From Dromiciops gliroides (taxonomy: Eukaryota > Chordata > Mammalia > Microbiotheria > Microbiotheriidae), in NCBI RefSeq assembly GCF_019393635.1, contig NC_057865.1, positions 299,738,385 through 299,802,384 on the forward strand: a DNA stretch of 64,000 nt. Reading direction: 5' to 3'. A program made the translations under genes and the position numbers. The notes under the pieces are model-generated. The model was given only the letters and a program-made list of their open reading frames with translations. It was not told the DNA's origin and did no database searches. Every line of letters starts with the position of its first letter. Positions within the stretch are counted from its first letter, which is position 1. Positions 21,630 to 31,599 of this stretch are shown in pieces.

Positions 21630-22045
21630 TCATAGGATTTAGAGCTGGTAAGGACATTGAAGACTCTATGGTGCTCAGTTATTTTTCACTTTTGCCTGAC
21701 TCTCCATGACCCCATTGGGGTTTTCTTGGCAGAAACCCTGGAGTGCTTTGCCATTTCCTTTTGCAGCTCAATTTACAGATGAGGAAGCTGGGGTAAACAG
21801 GACTAAGTGACTTGCCCCATGTCACAGAGCTAGTAAGTATCTGAGGCCAGATTTAAACTCAGGAAGATGAGTCTTCCTCATTCCAGGATCTAGGATTCTA
21901 GTCACTGCAAATCCCCCCCCCCCAAACACATCTAAAGTAACTGCTTCAAATTAGAAGAGGAAACTGAGGCTCAGAGCGAAGTGACTTGTGTAAAATTATA
22001 GAGCTATCATTTAGTAAAGAAAGAATTCGAGTCTGTTTTTCTTCT
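21630..22045 (-). mobile_element. antisense MIR-type SINE split by a MAR1 insertion
   Basis: Left part 'gatttagagctggtaaggac' (to about 21672) and right part 'agaagaggaaactgaggctc' with 'gaagtgacttg' (from about 21915) join into one MIR-type copy around the MAR1 at 21674-21905. Confidence 0.65.
21674..21905 (-). mobile_element. MAR1-type SINE (long form)
   Basis: Plus strand reads 'ccatgaccccattggggttt', 'tggagtgctttgccatttcc' and later 'gtcacagagctagtaagtat': the reverse of the long MAR1 form. A short C9 run follows at about 21910. Confidence 0.88.
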
Positions 22046-22404
22046 GGTATATATACACACATAAAATGTCTGGCAGAAATTAAAAAGCCTAGGACTCACC
22101 CATGGGCCAGTTGTAGATTTGAGAATGAACCATCCCATGACAGAATTACACATTGTTGCAAAGGTAGCTAGAATACAGAAGTAATTGTTAATTGCAATTC
22201 AAATCAAAGCAGTCATATAGAAGTAGTTATTAATTGTAGAATTTGATTAAATAACTATTAATATATAAGCCCAATTCATCCAAGCAGAAAGATTTTTAAT
22301 TATAAAGGCAGAGGTGAGGGAGCATGAGTGTGTGCCCATGTGAGTAGGGGGAAGCTTCCAACTACGGTAAGAGAAAAAGTGACGCATCACAAGTCTTGGA
22401 ATCA
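22046..22404. other. no recognisable feature
   Basis: AT-rich, no family recognised. Confidence 0.3.
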
Positions 22405-22642
22405 CAGACTCCCTGATCTTGAGGAGAGCTCTGAGGCCATTTAATTATATAATTCCAACCTGAAGCTGATCAGAAATTCCCTCTACAACATCCACCTAAA
22501 GTAGGCACCCAGACTTTGTCCAAATTTACCCATGGAGGAAACATCCATGGCCCCTTGAGGTAGCCAGTCCCCGTTTTGGACAGCTGTATTCATTAGGAAG
22601 TTGGTCTTTACATCTAGCATAAATTTTTCTGCCCTTCACTTT

Positions 22643-22836
22643 CTTTCTTTTTCTCTTTCTTTCTTTCTGTTTGTTTTTTTTGTTTGGGTTTTTTTTTTGG
22701 TGGGGCAATGAGGATTAAGTGACTTGCCCAGGGTCACACAGCTAGTAAGTGTCAAGTGTCTGAGGTCAGATTTGAATTTATGTACTCCTGAATCCAGGGC
22801 TGGCCCTTTATCCACTGCATCACCTAGCTGTCCCCT
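22643..22836 (-). mobile_element. WSINE1/MAR1-type SINE inside L3/CR1
   Basis: Minus-strand copy with a long ttct/tttg tail. Duplication cccttcacttt at 22632-22642 and 22838-22848. Confidence 0.95.
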
Positions 22837-23196
22837 CCCCTTCACTTTCACCTATTACTCTTGATTCTGTTCTCTGAGGACAAAACAAGTCAAGTCTTAT
22901 CTCCCTTCCCAAGGACAGCTTTTCTTATAAATGGAGATAGTTATCATACCCTACATGAGTATTTCCTTCTCCAGGCTATAGATCCAATCTCTTCATCAGA
23001 TCTTCATACAATATAGGAATCCTTCCCCATCCCTGTCTCCATGCTTTGGGTGCTCTCTGACTTCTCAGTGTTCTAGAATGTGGCCCCAGGGCTAGAACGA
23101 ATAGCCCAGATATCATCTGGCCAGGACAGAGTACTGAAGAATTGTCACATCTCTGGTCAAGGACACTACCCTTCAATACAACCCAAGATAAGTGAG

Positions 23197-23198
<2 letters not shown>

Positions 23199-23246
<48 letters not shown>

Positions 23247-23404
23247 TTTTGTGTGTGTTTTGTTTTTTGGTGAGGCAACTGGGGCTAAGTGACTTGCCCA
23301 GAGTCACACAGCTAGTAAGTGTCAAGGGTCTGAGGCTGGATTTGAACTCAGGTCCTCCTGAATCCAGGGCTGGTGCTCTATCCACTGTGCCACCTAGCTG
23401 CCCC
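23199..23404 (-). mobile_element. WSINE1/MAR1-type SINE with (GT)n in its tail, inside L3/CR1
   Basis: Body about 23262-23404. The tail side holds (TG)n from about 23200 to 23243 then gt/ttt units. The flanks ataagtgagggg (about 23189) and ataagtgaaggg (about 23406) form the duplication and enclose both repeat and SINE. Confidence 0.94.
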
Positions 23405-23619
23405 AATAAGTGAAGGGATTTTTTGTTTTAATATGTTGTCAAACTGTTCATTGATGAAGAATTTGTAATCCATAAATGTCTACAGTTTTTTTCATAGCTA
23501 ATATTTCCCCCATCAGCAAAGTAGATCTTTGGACCTCAAGGGTATGAATGTATAAATATAATTGCTATAACCCAAATAATAATTGCTGAATTCCATCTTT
23601 AAAATATACACCACATAAT

Positions 23620-23790
23620 CCATAAGGTTAGAGATAATAGTCTCATACTTCTAGAGCTAGAGGTGACCTGAGACACCATATAGTCTAACTGCCTTCATTT
23701 TACAGATGAGGAAATTAAGGCCCAATGCCTCACAGATACAAAGTATCAGAGGTGGAATTTGAACCCTTTTACTTGAACTACAAAACCCAT
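23620..23790 (-). mobile_element. MIR-type SINE, antisense
   Basis: 'ttttacagatgaggaaatta', 'aggcccaatgcctcacagat' and 'cagaggtggaatttgaaccc'. Confidence 0.7.
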
Positions 23791-23829
23791 GAATCAGAAT
23801 CCAAGAACTAATTCTGGATGACTGCAACA

Positions 23830-24030
23830 CTTCAACCAATATTAAGTGTCTACTCTGTATCAGAGGCTATGGTATGCACTGTGAGGTATAAAGACAAACA
23901 AGATAAGTCTCTGACCTCAAGGAAATTACATCGTGCTGATAATAATGAAACATGCTCACTGACAATCCATCCATAAACATTTATTAGACACCTACTATGG
24001 ATTAGGCCATGTACTAGATAAAAAAGACAG
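23830..24030 (+). mobile_element. old dispersed repeat, two endings
   Basis: 'attaagtgtctactctgtat', 'tctctgacctcaaggaaatt' and again 'acctactatggattaggcca' match the opening phrases of the repeat at 17735 and 34590. Confidence 0.5.
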
Positions 24031-24229
24031 TAGCTGCCACCTAGGTGGTTATATCACATCACCAGGTTAAGTAAAATTGCAGATGGCATCTGAGGTACAA
24101 CTGGCACAAATTTGAGAAATATTGATGAGAAAAATTGGTACAAATGGTAACTGATTAGGTGTGGACTTGTGAGGGAGAGGGAAGAATCTAATTCAATGTT
24201 GCAAAAATAGGTAGCTGGAAGCAGGTGAG
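24031..24229. other. no recognisable feature
   Basis: Nothing recognised. Confidence 0.3.
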
Positions 24230-24360
24230 AGTGGGTTTACTGCCTTCCTTGGTGATCTCTGACAACTTTATTCCCTTCTCTGGGCTCCAGTAACTTCATC
24301 TATAAAATGAGGGGCTTAGACCAAATGACCTCAAAGATCCCTTACATCTCTACATCTATG
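24230..24360 (+). mobile_element. MIR CORE-SINE 3' part
   Basis: 'aacttcatctataaaatgag' and 'gacctcaaagatcccttaca'. Confidence 0.7.
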
Positions 24361-25384
24361 AACTTGTAGCCTTCATAATATTAATGTTGAAAGGTGGGCT
24401 TCTATGGCAAGAAGAAATTTGGGATTTGTCAAAGGGCTGTACAGGTTCACATAATTGCTACAATGAGCCCCATCACTTTAATACCCATGTTCCGCCAAGG
24501 ATTCTATGTGTCTATGAACCATGGAATGCTATGATTTGGAAGAACCTAAATTATAAGTGATAAAAAGTACAATGCCAAGATGGCTCTTGGGCATAAGCAA
24601 GCTGAGGTGAATTATCAGTGAGCACACAAATAGTAGATGATTCTAAGTCTCTTCTTCTGTGTTTGGGTCTTGAACTTCCCCATCACCATAATAGCTCTTT
24701 ATGGTCTATTCCTCTTTCTGTTTGCTTATTCTTCCACACTGCTTCTTGACCTTGGACTTCATGTTAGTGCTGCACTCTGCACACTTCTTTGGGGAGAGAA
24801 GTCTGGCATGAGCTTTTGCTATCCTCTTGAACACTTCTGCTCTTTGTTTTGTATTTCTGAGTAGTCAATGAAGAAGCAATATATTCAGAAATTGAGGTTT
24901 TTACATGAGCATATATATGCACATATATATGCGTATACATATATGTGGGTTTTTTTGGTTTGTTTTAAGCAAAAGAATGATTGTGTTGGAGACTAGGTTC
25001 TTTCTAAGTATTCACCCAACACTGATTCCTATGGGCATACATTTCTGGTAACTCTTCTAGCTTGAAGAATTTGTAGATTTGGGATGGGATAGAGCATGCA
25101 GAAGATGTTTAGTGCTTCAGGACTGAAGGCTAAAGGGATACAAGGGTGAAGATGTAGATATTTCTTTAAAAGAATTAAGCCCTATGGGTTACCACAGCCT
25201 TTTGACAAAGTTTCTTATCCTAAGCAAAGATAATTAGAGGTTTTCAAAGCCACACATTGCTGAATCACTGTTAACTTTGCAATAATTCAATTGGTCATTT
25301 AGCAAATGCTCAGTAACTACCTATTGCATGCAGAGCACTGTCTGGAGCAACTGCAATGATAAATTATTATTATTTTCTTTTTTT
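24361..25384. other. mostly no recognisable feature
   Basis: Contains a tatatg-type short repeat at about 24908-24945 and a dispersed-repeat ending near 25290-25360. The frame 24637-24864 has no recognised domain. Confidence 0.35.
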
Positions 25385-25620
25385 TAACTTAACTAACTCC
25401 CAAAATAAGCACTTTCATTAAAATTGTAGAATATATGAAATTGCACACGAAACTACAATTCTTTATTAAGCAGACTTTTTTCTTTTTTAAATGTATAATG
25501 AATTCAATATGTAACTTTCCAATCCATCCTGCTTGTCTGTGATTCCTCCTATCATTCCTTAAGTTTTCCTCTCTTTTTTCAGCAGCTATTGGCCTTTTTC
25601 TAATTAAAAAACTTGAAAAA
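25385..25620 (-). mobile_element. antisense LINE-like 3' fragment
   Basis: Diverged match of the 12440-12545 block: 'attgcacacgaaactacaat' against 'attacacatgaaactgcaaa', followed by a 'tgtataatgaattcaatatg' segment. Confidence 0.5.
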
Positions 25621-25917
25621 GAAAAGAAAAGCTCAGAAAAAACACATGGTTCAGATTTAGCAAATCATGGAATTTTCAGATAGATATAAAGAAGGGAAGA
25701 ATTTATGATGAAACAAGAGACAGAGAGCATTAGAGAATGAAAATGAATAATTTGATTACATTAAATCAAACAGTTTGTGTAGGAACAAAACCAGTGTAGC
25801 CAAGATTTAAAGGAAAGCAGAAAACTGGGAAAACATTTTACAAGTTTCTTTGTTTAGGGCCTCATTTCTCAAATATATAGGGAAGTGAGTCAAATTTATA
25901 AGAATATAAGCCATTCT

Positions 25918-26021
25918 GTGCTTGCTTCAGCAGCACATATACTAAAATTGGAATGATACAGAGAAGATTACCATGTCCCCTGTGCAAGGATGACATGCAA
26001 ATTCGTGAAGCATTCCATATT
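25918..26021 (+). pseudogene. RNU6: U6 spliceosomal snRNA retropseudogene
   Basis: U6 is the catalytic-core RNA of the spliceosome, normally made by RNA polymerase III from a promoter lying upstream. This copy is full length without gaps from gtgcttgcttcagcagcac to attccatatt, keeps the ACAGAGA box, but has about eight substitutions against the mammalian U6 I remember. Six of them are CpG decays (to TpG or CpA). Another changes the conserved AGC triad to ACC, which should abolish function. It is followed by an A-rich tail and flanked by the 16-bp duplication aagaatataagccatt (25900-25915 and 26033-26048), the mark of L1-driven copying. The surroundings are L1 sequence and no U6-type upstream promoter is expected or seen. 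I am sure of its identity, and nearly sure that it is dead. Confidence 0.96.
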
Positions 26022-26469
26022 AAAAAACAAAAAAGAATATAAGCCATTTTGCAATTGACATATGATCAAAGGAATGAAAGGCAGTTTTTAGATGAAAAAT
26101 AAAAGCTATAGCCATATGAAAAAATGTCTAAATCAAATTAATGCTCTAAATGCAAATTAGAGCAAAAATTTTCTGAATGTCAATTAAAACTCTGAGATGC
26201 CACATCACATCCATCAGATTGACATAAAGGGGAAATAACAAAAGTTGTAGGGGATGTGGAAAACTGGACACTAATTGGGTGCCTTGTTGGTGGAGTTGTA
26301 AACTGATCCAATCATTCTGTAGAACAAGTTTGAACTGCGGCCAAAAGGCTACAAAACTGCATACCATTTGAGCCAGCAATATCATCACTAAGCCTGTATC
26401 CCAGAGAGATGAAAACAATACAAAAGAAAAGAAAATGTATATGTACAAAAATATTTATAGTAACTCTTT

Positions 26470-26607
26470 TTTTTGTAGGCAATTGGGGTTAAGTGACTTG
26501 CCTAGGGTCACACAACTAGTAAGTGTTAAGCGTCTGAGGCTGGATTTGAACTCAGTTCCTCCTGAATCCAGGGCCGGTGCTCTATCCACTGCACCCCCTA
26601 GCTGCCC
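26470..26607 (-). mobile_element. WSINE1/MAR1-type SINE inside L1
   Basis: Minus-strand copy. Duplication tatagtaactctttt (about 26455) and tatattagctctttt (about 26608) with two changes, so it is an older insertion than most here. Confidence 0.93.
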
Positions 26608-27289
26608 CTATATTAGCTCTTTTGTTAAAGAATTGGATAATTGGGGGTATGACCATCTATTGGAGAATGGCTGAACAAGTTGTGTCATATGATTGTGATG
26701 CAATATTATTATGCCATAAGAAATGATGAAAAAGACTTTTTCCAAAAAAAACCTCGAGAGACTTACATGAATTGATGCAAAATAAAGTGGGCAAAACCAG
26801 GAGAACATCATACACAGTAATAGTAATACTGTAATATGAAAAACTGTAAATGACTTAGCTATTCTCAGCAGTACAATGATCCAAGACAATTCCAAAGAAC
26901 TTATGATCAAAAATACTATTCATCTCCAGAGAAAGAACTAATAGAGTCTAAATTTGGATTGAAGCATACTATTTTTTATTTTTTCATTTTTGTCTGTTTT
27001 CTTTTACAACTTGACTAATACAAAAATATGGTTTTTGCATGAATGCACATATATAACCTATATCAAATTGCTTGTGTTCTCAATGAAGGGTAAGGGGAGG
27101 AAGGGAGAGAATTTGGAACTCAAATTTAAAAAAAAAATGAATGTCAAAATTGTTTTTACATGTAATTGGAAAATATATTCCCAAAAATATACCTCATTTT
27201 TCATCTCAAGTCAATTACATCTGTCAGGTGGAGGGTAGCCTGATTCATCATCAGTCCTAGGTAATTGTGGTTGGGTTATTGCATTGATG

Positions 27290-27990
27290 GAAGTTCAGGC
27301 CGGTGTCACTGGAATATGTAGAGGAGAGTAAGATATATCGATACTGGAATGGTAAGAAGGGTTCAGGAGTGAAGGGCTTTGAAAGTTAAGCAGAGGATTT
27401 TCTATTTTATCATAGATGTGATAGGGAATCTGGGGCGTTTACTGAATAGGAGGACGACATGGTCAGATCTGCACTTTGGTGAGATCAATTTGCTAGTAAG
27501 TGCAGGAGAGGCTGGAATGGGGAGAGATATGTGGTGGTGAGACCAACCAGCAGGACACTGCAATAGTCCAGGCATGAGGTGAGGAAGGAAAGGGGGATGT
27601 TGGAGAGATATTTTGAATGCAGAATTGACAAGACTTGGCAACAGATTAGATCTTGGGAGTAGAGGAGTCAAGGATGATAGCTAAGTTTTGAGCCTGAGGG
27701 AATGGGTAGATGGCATTGCCCTTGACAGAAATAGGGAAATTAGGAAGAGAAGATGATTTAGGGGAGAGATACTGAGCAGTCTGGGCATTCCGTGTTTAAG
27801 ATGTCTACAAAACATCCAGTTAAGATGTCTCATAAGCAGTTGGAGATACCAGTCTGGAGGAGAGAGATGAGAACCGAATAAGTAGATCTGAGATTCACCA
27901 ACATAGTGATGATCGTTGAAACCATGGGAACTAATGCAATCATGAAATGAAATAGTATATAGAGAAGAGAACAGGTACATCCAGGCATGT
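27290..27990. mobile_element. old mid-length dispersed repeat, family unsure
   Basis: Phrases like 'gaagggctttgaaagttaag', 'acatggtcagatctgcactt', 'gcaatagtccaggcatgagg' and 'cagttggagataccagtctg' occur in many mammalian repeats I recall, but I cannot name the family. No frame of note. Confidence 0.45.
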
Positions 27991-28300
27991 GCTGGGAAAT
28001 ATTTTAACAAGTGGCCCTCTGTGAAAAAATGTGCCCATGACACACTTTGAAATTTAATCTGCATCATTAGCATTTTCCCAATATTTTCTTAAATCTAGGA
28101 ATCAACAAAAAATAAATCAAGCCCTGTTTGTAGCATTTATCAATTTCTGAGGTATAAACCTTCACAGTGAAAATTTGACAACTGGCTCTCACAAGACTGT
28201 TCAGAAAGACTCTAGGCCAGCCCTGAGGCACCTACCTTTCACAGGCATGACCTTCAGCTAAGGTCTATAGCCTTTAACATTTTTAATTACTTTCTCTTCC
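27991..28300. other. no recognisable feature
   Basis: Nothing recognised. Confidence 0.3.
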
Positions 28301-29330
28301 TGAATATTCTTTCTTTTCTAGGTTTTTGTGACCGTTTCTCTCCTGGTTCTTCTCCAATCTTTGTTGGATTATAAGAATATCAAACCAGATGTTTTCAAAA
28401 CAGAACTCATTATTGTGTCCCCACCCCCCAACACTACCTTATTCAGAACTTCTCCACTTCAAATCTAATAGCCTTCCCTCTTCTCCCATCCACAAATCTC
28501 CCAGCCTTTCCCCACTACAATATACCTTGCACTAACCTACATAAGTGACTTACCTCAAGTGAAGGGCTGATCATATTATTTCCATACTCCATAAAATCCG
28601 GTCTTCTTATTATCTGTAGGATCAAACGTAAAATTCTCTATTTTGCTTTTCTTTTTTTTCTTTTCTTTTCTTTTTTAATTTTAATTAAATTTTTTTTTTC
28701 TCAATTACATGCAAAGATATTCTTCTCCCACTCTCCTTTCCCTACCCCTCCTGAGTCCAGCAAGCAATTTAATACAGGTTACACTTGTTTTGCTTTCATT
28801 CATTTATTTAGCCCTTCCTTCCTTCTTTTCTTCCTTCCTTCCTTTTCTGTTTGTCTTTTGTCAGCTTGGTCCCTTTCTACCTTCCCTGTGTTATTACACT
28901 TAACTCGGCTCCACACATTTTATGATCCAGCTACACTTTCTTCCTTGCCATTCTTCACACACAGTACACTCTCTCTAAGTCCTGTGCCTTTTCCCTTGTG
29001 CCCAATGCCTGGAATTCTCCCTTTCTCTGCCTGCTGACTTCCCTGACTTCCTGTAAGACTCTCTTCAAATCATACCTTCTGCGGAAGTCATTTTCTGAAC
29101 CCTGTTAATGCTGGTGACTTCCCTCCAAAATTATCTCCAAGTTAGCCTAAATCTAGATCTGCTTTGCACCTAGGTTGTATTTGCTTATTATCTCTGCCAT
29201 TAGAGTGCAATCATCTTGAGAGCAGGGACCTTTTCTTTGTGTTTTTCTTCTTTTTATCTGTAGGATTTAGCAGAGAGTCTGATACACAGTAACTACATAG
29301 CAATTGCTTGTTGAATGAATGAATGAAACA
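28301..29330 (+). mobile_element. long L2 LINE copy interrupted by an L1 piece
   Basis: 'caaaacagaactcattattg', 'ctgtaggatcaaacgtaaaa', then after the interruption 'tgcctggaattctccctttc', 'ctgtaagactctcttcaaat', and the 3' end 'ttgaatgaatgaatgaaaca'. Order and spacing match L2. The interruption is at about 28655-28870. Confidence 0.75.
28660..28800 (-). mobile_element. antisense L1 3'UTR piece inside L2
   Basis: 'ctcaattacatgcaaagata', 'cagcaagcaatttaatacag' and 'gttacacttg' are the reverse of the L1 3' end (compare 26920-27190). A short ttcc/ttct tract follows. Confidence 0.65.
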
Positions 29331-30289
29331 ATGATTTCCATTATTATGGGGGACACTGAGAATGTTCCTAGCCACTTGACAGATGCCTTTCCCCCTAATT
29401 CAGAGGATCTTGTGACTGAATGATTGAGGAGCTCATCTCTCTGGGGTCACTGTGGAGCTCTACTATGTTATAGTCCACAAGGATGTGCTGCTGTTGCCTG
29501 TGAATGCTGAGACTCATGGTATTGCTGCTGTAAGGACTCTGATCAACAGCTGCCTCAAAAGCAGTTTAACGTTGCATTAGATTTTTCTTTCCATCAGAAT
29601 GTAGCTTCTTGGGAGATGAAGAGGTTTCCTGGGTGTCTGAGAGAAAGAGAAGGCCAGAGAGCTGGAGGAGGGGGAAGGAAAAAATTGAACAAAGCTTCAG
29701 ACACACTTCCTGGGCTGGGGTTGGGTGAAATGCCAGAAACAAAGGGAGAATCCCAACTTCTAAGGAAGGAAAAAGGGAAACTTTGGCATTAAAGCTCTGG
29801 AGTTCTTCCAAGGAAGAGAAATGTGATGCTGTGTCAAAGATCAGGGTTTGCAGTTAGTGGGTGAGATTTTCTTAAAGTTATTTTCATTCAGTTCAATCCC
29901 ATTCCCCATCCCTGGTCTCCTCCAATCAGAAGCCAGGTGACTACTTGCCTCTTTGTGTCTCCTTTCTCAACACAGCTGAGGACCAAGGCAGCTTTGTCAG
30001 TGACCATACCACTCCTTGAATTTGATCTGGGCAGAATCTCTTCTCATGTTTGTGCCCAGCTCCAGGTCTTGGGTACCCAAGAAGGTGCTCATTAAAAATA
30101 TATTCATATGCATACAGACAAAAGCTTGCTCAAAATATAGGTATCTCTACACTATTTGATTTAGTATTTCCCTATCATCTCTGCGGGCATCATCCTCTGA
30201 GACCTCCCCATATTGTGAAGGGAGCCCTGAAGGCTCTGCCTATGGTGCCCAAGGTCTGATGTGTTGTTTAAAAATCTAAATGTGGGTTC
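29331..30289. other. no recognisable feature
   Basis: No repeat recognised over about 950 bp. The frame at 29566-29811 (minus) has no recognised domain. One of the longer unexplained stretches. Confidence 0.35.
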
Positions 30290-30965
30290 TAATCTGTCTC
30301 TCCCCCCCCCACAGTTTTTTTGGGGAAACTGGCTAAAATCACTGATAAATTCAGCAAGAGTTTGGGCTTTTAAGGATTTCTTAAAAGATATATTATAAGA
30401 TAGTGAAGAGAGAGAAAGATTGAGAACAGATTCCTTATAGCATGGAAATCCTACCTTTCCTAGCAGCCCATGCAAAGTTCTGCCACCAAGCCTATGTCTC
30501 GAACCAAAAAAAGGGAACTCCAGTCCACCAGGCTCAGCTTCCTACTTCCTGTCCTCCTCCCTGAAATGGGAAGTTCTTCAAGTTGATTAGTCCACAGTGA
30601 TCTCTTGTTGATATCTCAGTCCACAGCCTCTGAGAACACACTCTACTCTGGATTGGCCACATGTGATCTCAATTTAATCAACCTTAACTAGGTTCAACTT
30701 CTGAGAACAACACCCTACTCAGGCCAGGTGTGGTTCTGATTTAATCATCATTAAGTAGGTTCTTGGTCTTACCCAATTCAATCAATTCCTTTTGGGGGGG
30801 GCAGGGCAATGGGGGTTAAGTGACTTGCCCAGGGTCATACAGCTAGTAAGTGTCAAGTGTCTGAGGCTCGCTTTGAACTCAGGTCCTTCTGAATCCAGGG
30901 TCAGTGCTCTATTCACTGCGCCACCTAGCTGCTCCCAATTCAATCAATTCCAAATCAATCTTCAG
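30290..30965 (-). mobile_element. LTR-like block A (marsupial endogenous retrovirus type?)
   Basis: Shares an ordered series of words with 59350-59850: 'cagcaagagtttgggctttt' here against 'agcaagagttagacttttaa' there, then tattaag/ttaaaag, then agagagagaaag. No coding part of a retrovirus is visible. Orientation is inferred from block B, where AATAAA is on the minus strand. A SINE sits in it at 30790-30933. Confidence 0.45.
30790..30933 (-). mobile_element. WSINE1/MAR1-type SINE inside LTR-like block
   Basis: Perfect 18-bp duplication cccaattcaatcaattcc at 30772-30789 and 30934-30951. Confidence 0.96.
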
Positions 30966-31400
30966 GTGGGGCTCCTGGGTGTCTGCCAAGTCCCATTATT
31001 TTATCACACTGAGCAGCCCTACCAATTTGGAGAGGCTTAAGGGCCTAGGTCAATGATGGACGGTGCACCTCTCATCCAAGGACCAGCCTGGCCAAGCAAA
31101 TATGGGAAGCTTTATCCTCACATGACTTGACAACAAAGAGTCGATTTTTATTACCAGAAAACTCACAAGTGCTCACCAGCAGAGAGATTTCAGTCCCGGT
31201 CAGCGAGGGGGACTCTCTCTGAGAGCCCATCCCAAAGTCATTGGAAGACATCGATGCGTAAACACAGGTGTATTTCTCCCAGCTTCTCCTTTGGCCTGCT
31301 TAACTGGCTCTGGTTTGGTTGATGTTCAGTAAAACAATTCCTATTTGGCATTGAGGCAGCCAACATGGCTCATTCCATTTGGGCTTCACTATGTGACTGA
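30966..31400 (-). mobile_element. possible second LTR-like block
   Basis: A comparatively CpG-bearing stretch with a minus-strand AATAAA-type signal near 31147 (plus strand atttttatta). No family recognised; could equally be unique sequence. Confidence 0.25.
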
Positions 31401-31429
31401 TTCAGTTAGCAGAGGATACAAAAGGAAAC

Positions 31430-31598
31430 ATATTGAAGTAGAGAGAGTGCTACATCTGGATCTGGGAGACCCAGGTTCAAATTCCAGCTTTGTCATTCAC
31501 TAGCTGTGTGATGACAGTTCAGTCCCTTAACCTCTCTGATCCTCTACTTCCATAACTATTAAATGGAGACCACTGAGCAAAAATCTTAGTAGCCTCCA
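31430..31598 (+). mobile_element. MIR CORE-SINE
   Basis: 'gagacccaggttcaaattcc', 'cattcactagctgtgtgatg', 'ccataactattaaatggaga'. Confidence 0.78.
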
Positions 31599-31599
31599 G

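Larger units (their letters stand above)
22405..23510 (-). mobile_element. long antisense L3/CR1 LINE copy with two SINE insertions
   Basis: Three collinear pieces (22405-22642, 22849-23199, 23405-23510) carry antisense L3/CR1 wording: 'aaattccctctacaacatcc', 'ttttggacagctgtattcat', 'ttaggaagttggtctttaca', 'gaatgtggccccagggctag', 'gccaggacagagtactgaag', 'atatgttgtcaaactgttca'. The gaps are exactly two SINEs. Confidence 0.78.
25690..27200 (+). mobile_element. L1 LINE, 3' part, carrying a U6 pseudogene and a SINE
   Basis: Begins in ORF2 ('gattacattaaatcaaacag', 'aagcagaaaactgggaaaac'), reaches the site caaatttataagaat at 25891, then after the U6 insert continues with 'atatgatcaaaggaatgaaa' and the tail region 'gagaatggctgaacaagttg'. 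The 3' end is near 27190 with an internal A run at 27128. Its ending differs from the 1-2085 copy, so it is a different, older subfamily. Confidence 0.9.

Noticed and set aside
23192-23413. Frame with QLGLSDLPRVTQLVSVKGLRLDLNSGPPESRAGALS and its many relatives (for example at 26435, 32181, 45236 and 57144)
   Set aside because: This recurrent 'protein' is the antisense reading of the SINE. The sense reading gives the matching GQLGGTVDRAPALDSGGPEFKS type. Neither is a gene.
25918-26021. Functional U6 snRNA gene
   Set aside because: It has an A tail, flanking duplication, a location inside L1, and a changed catalytic AGC triad.
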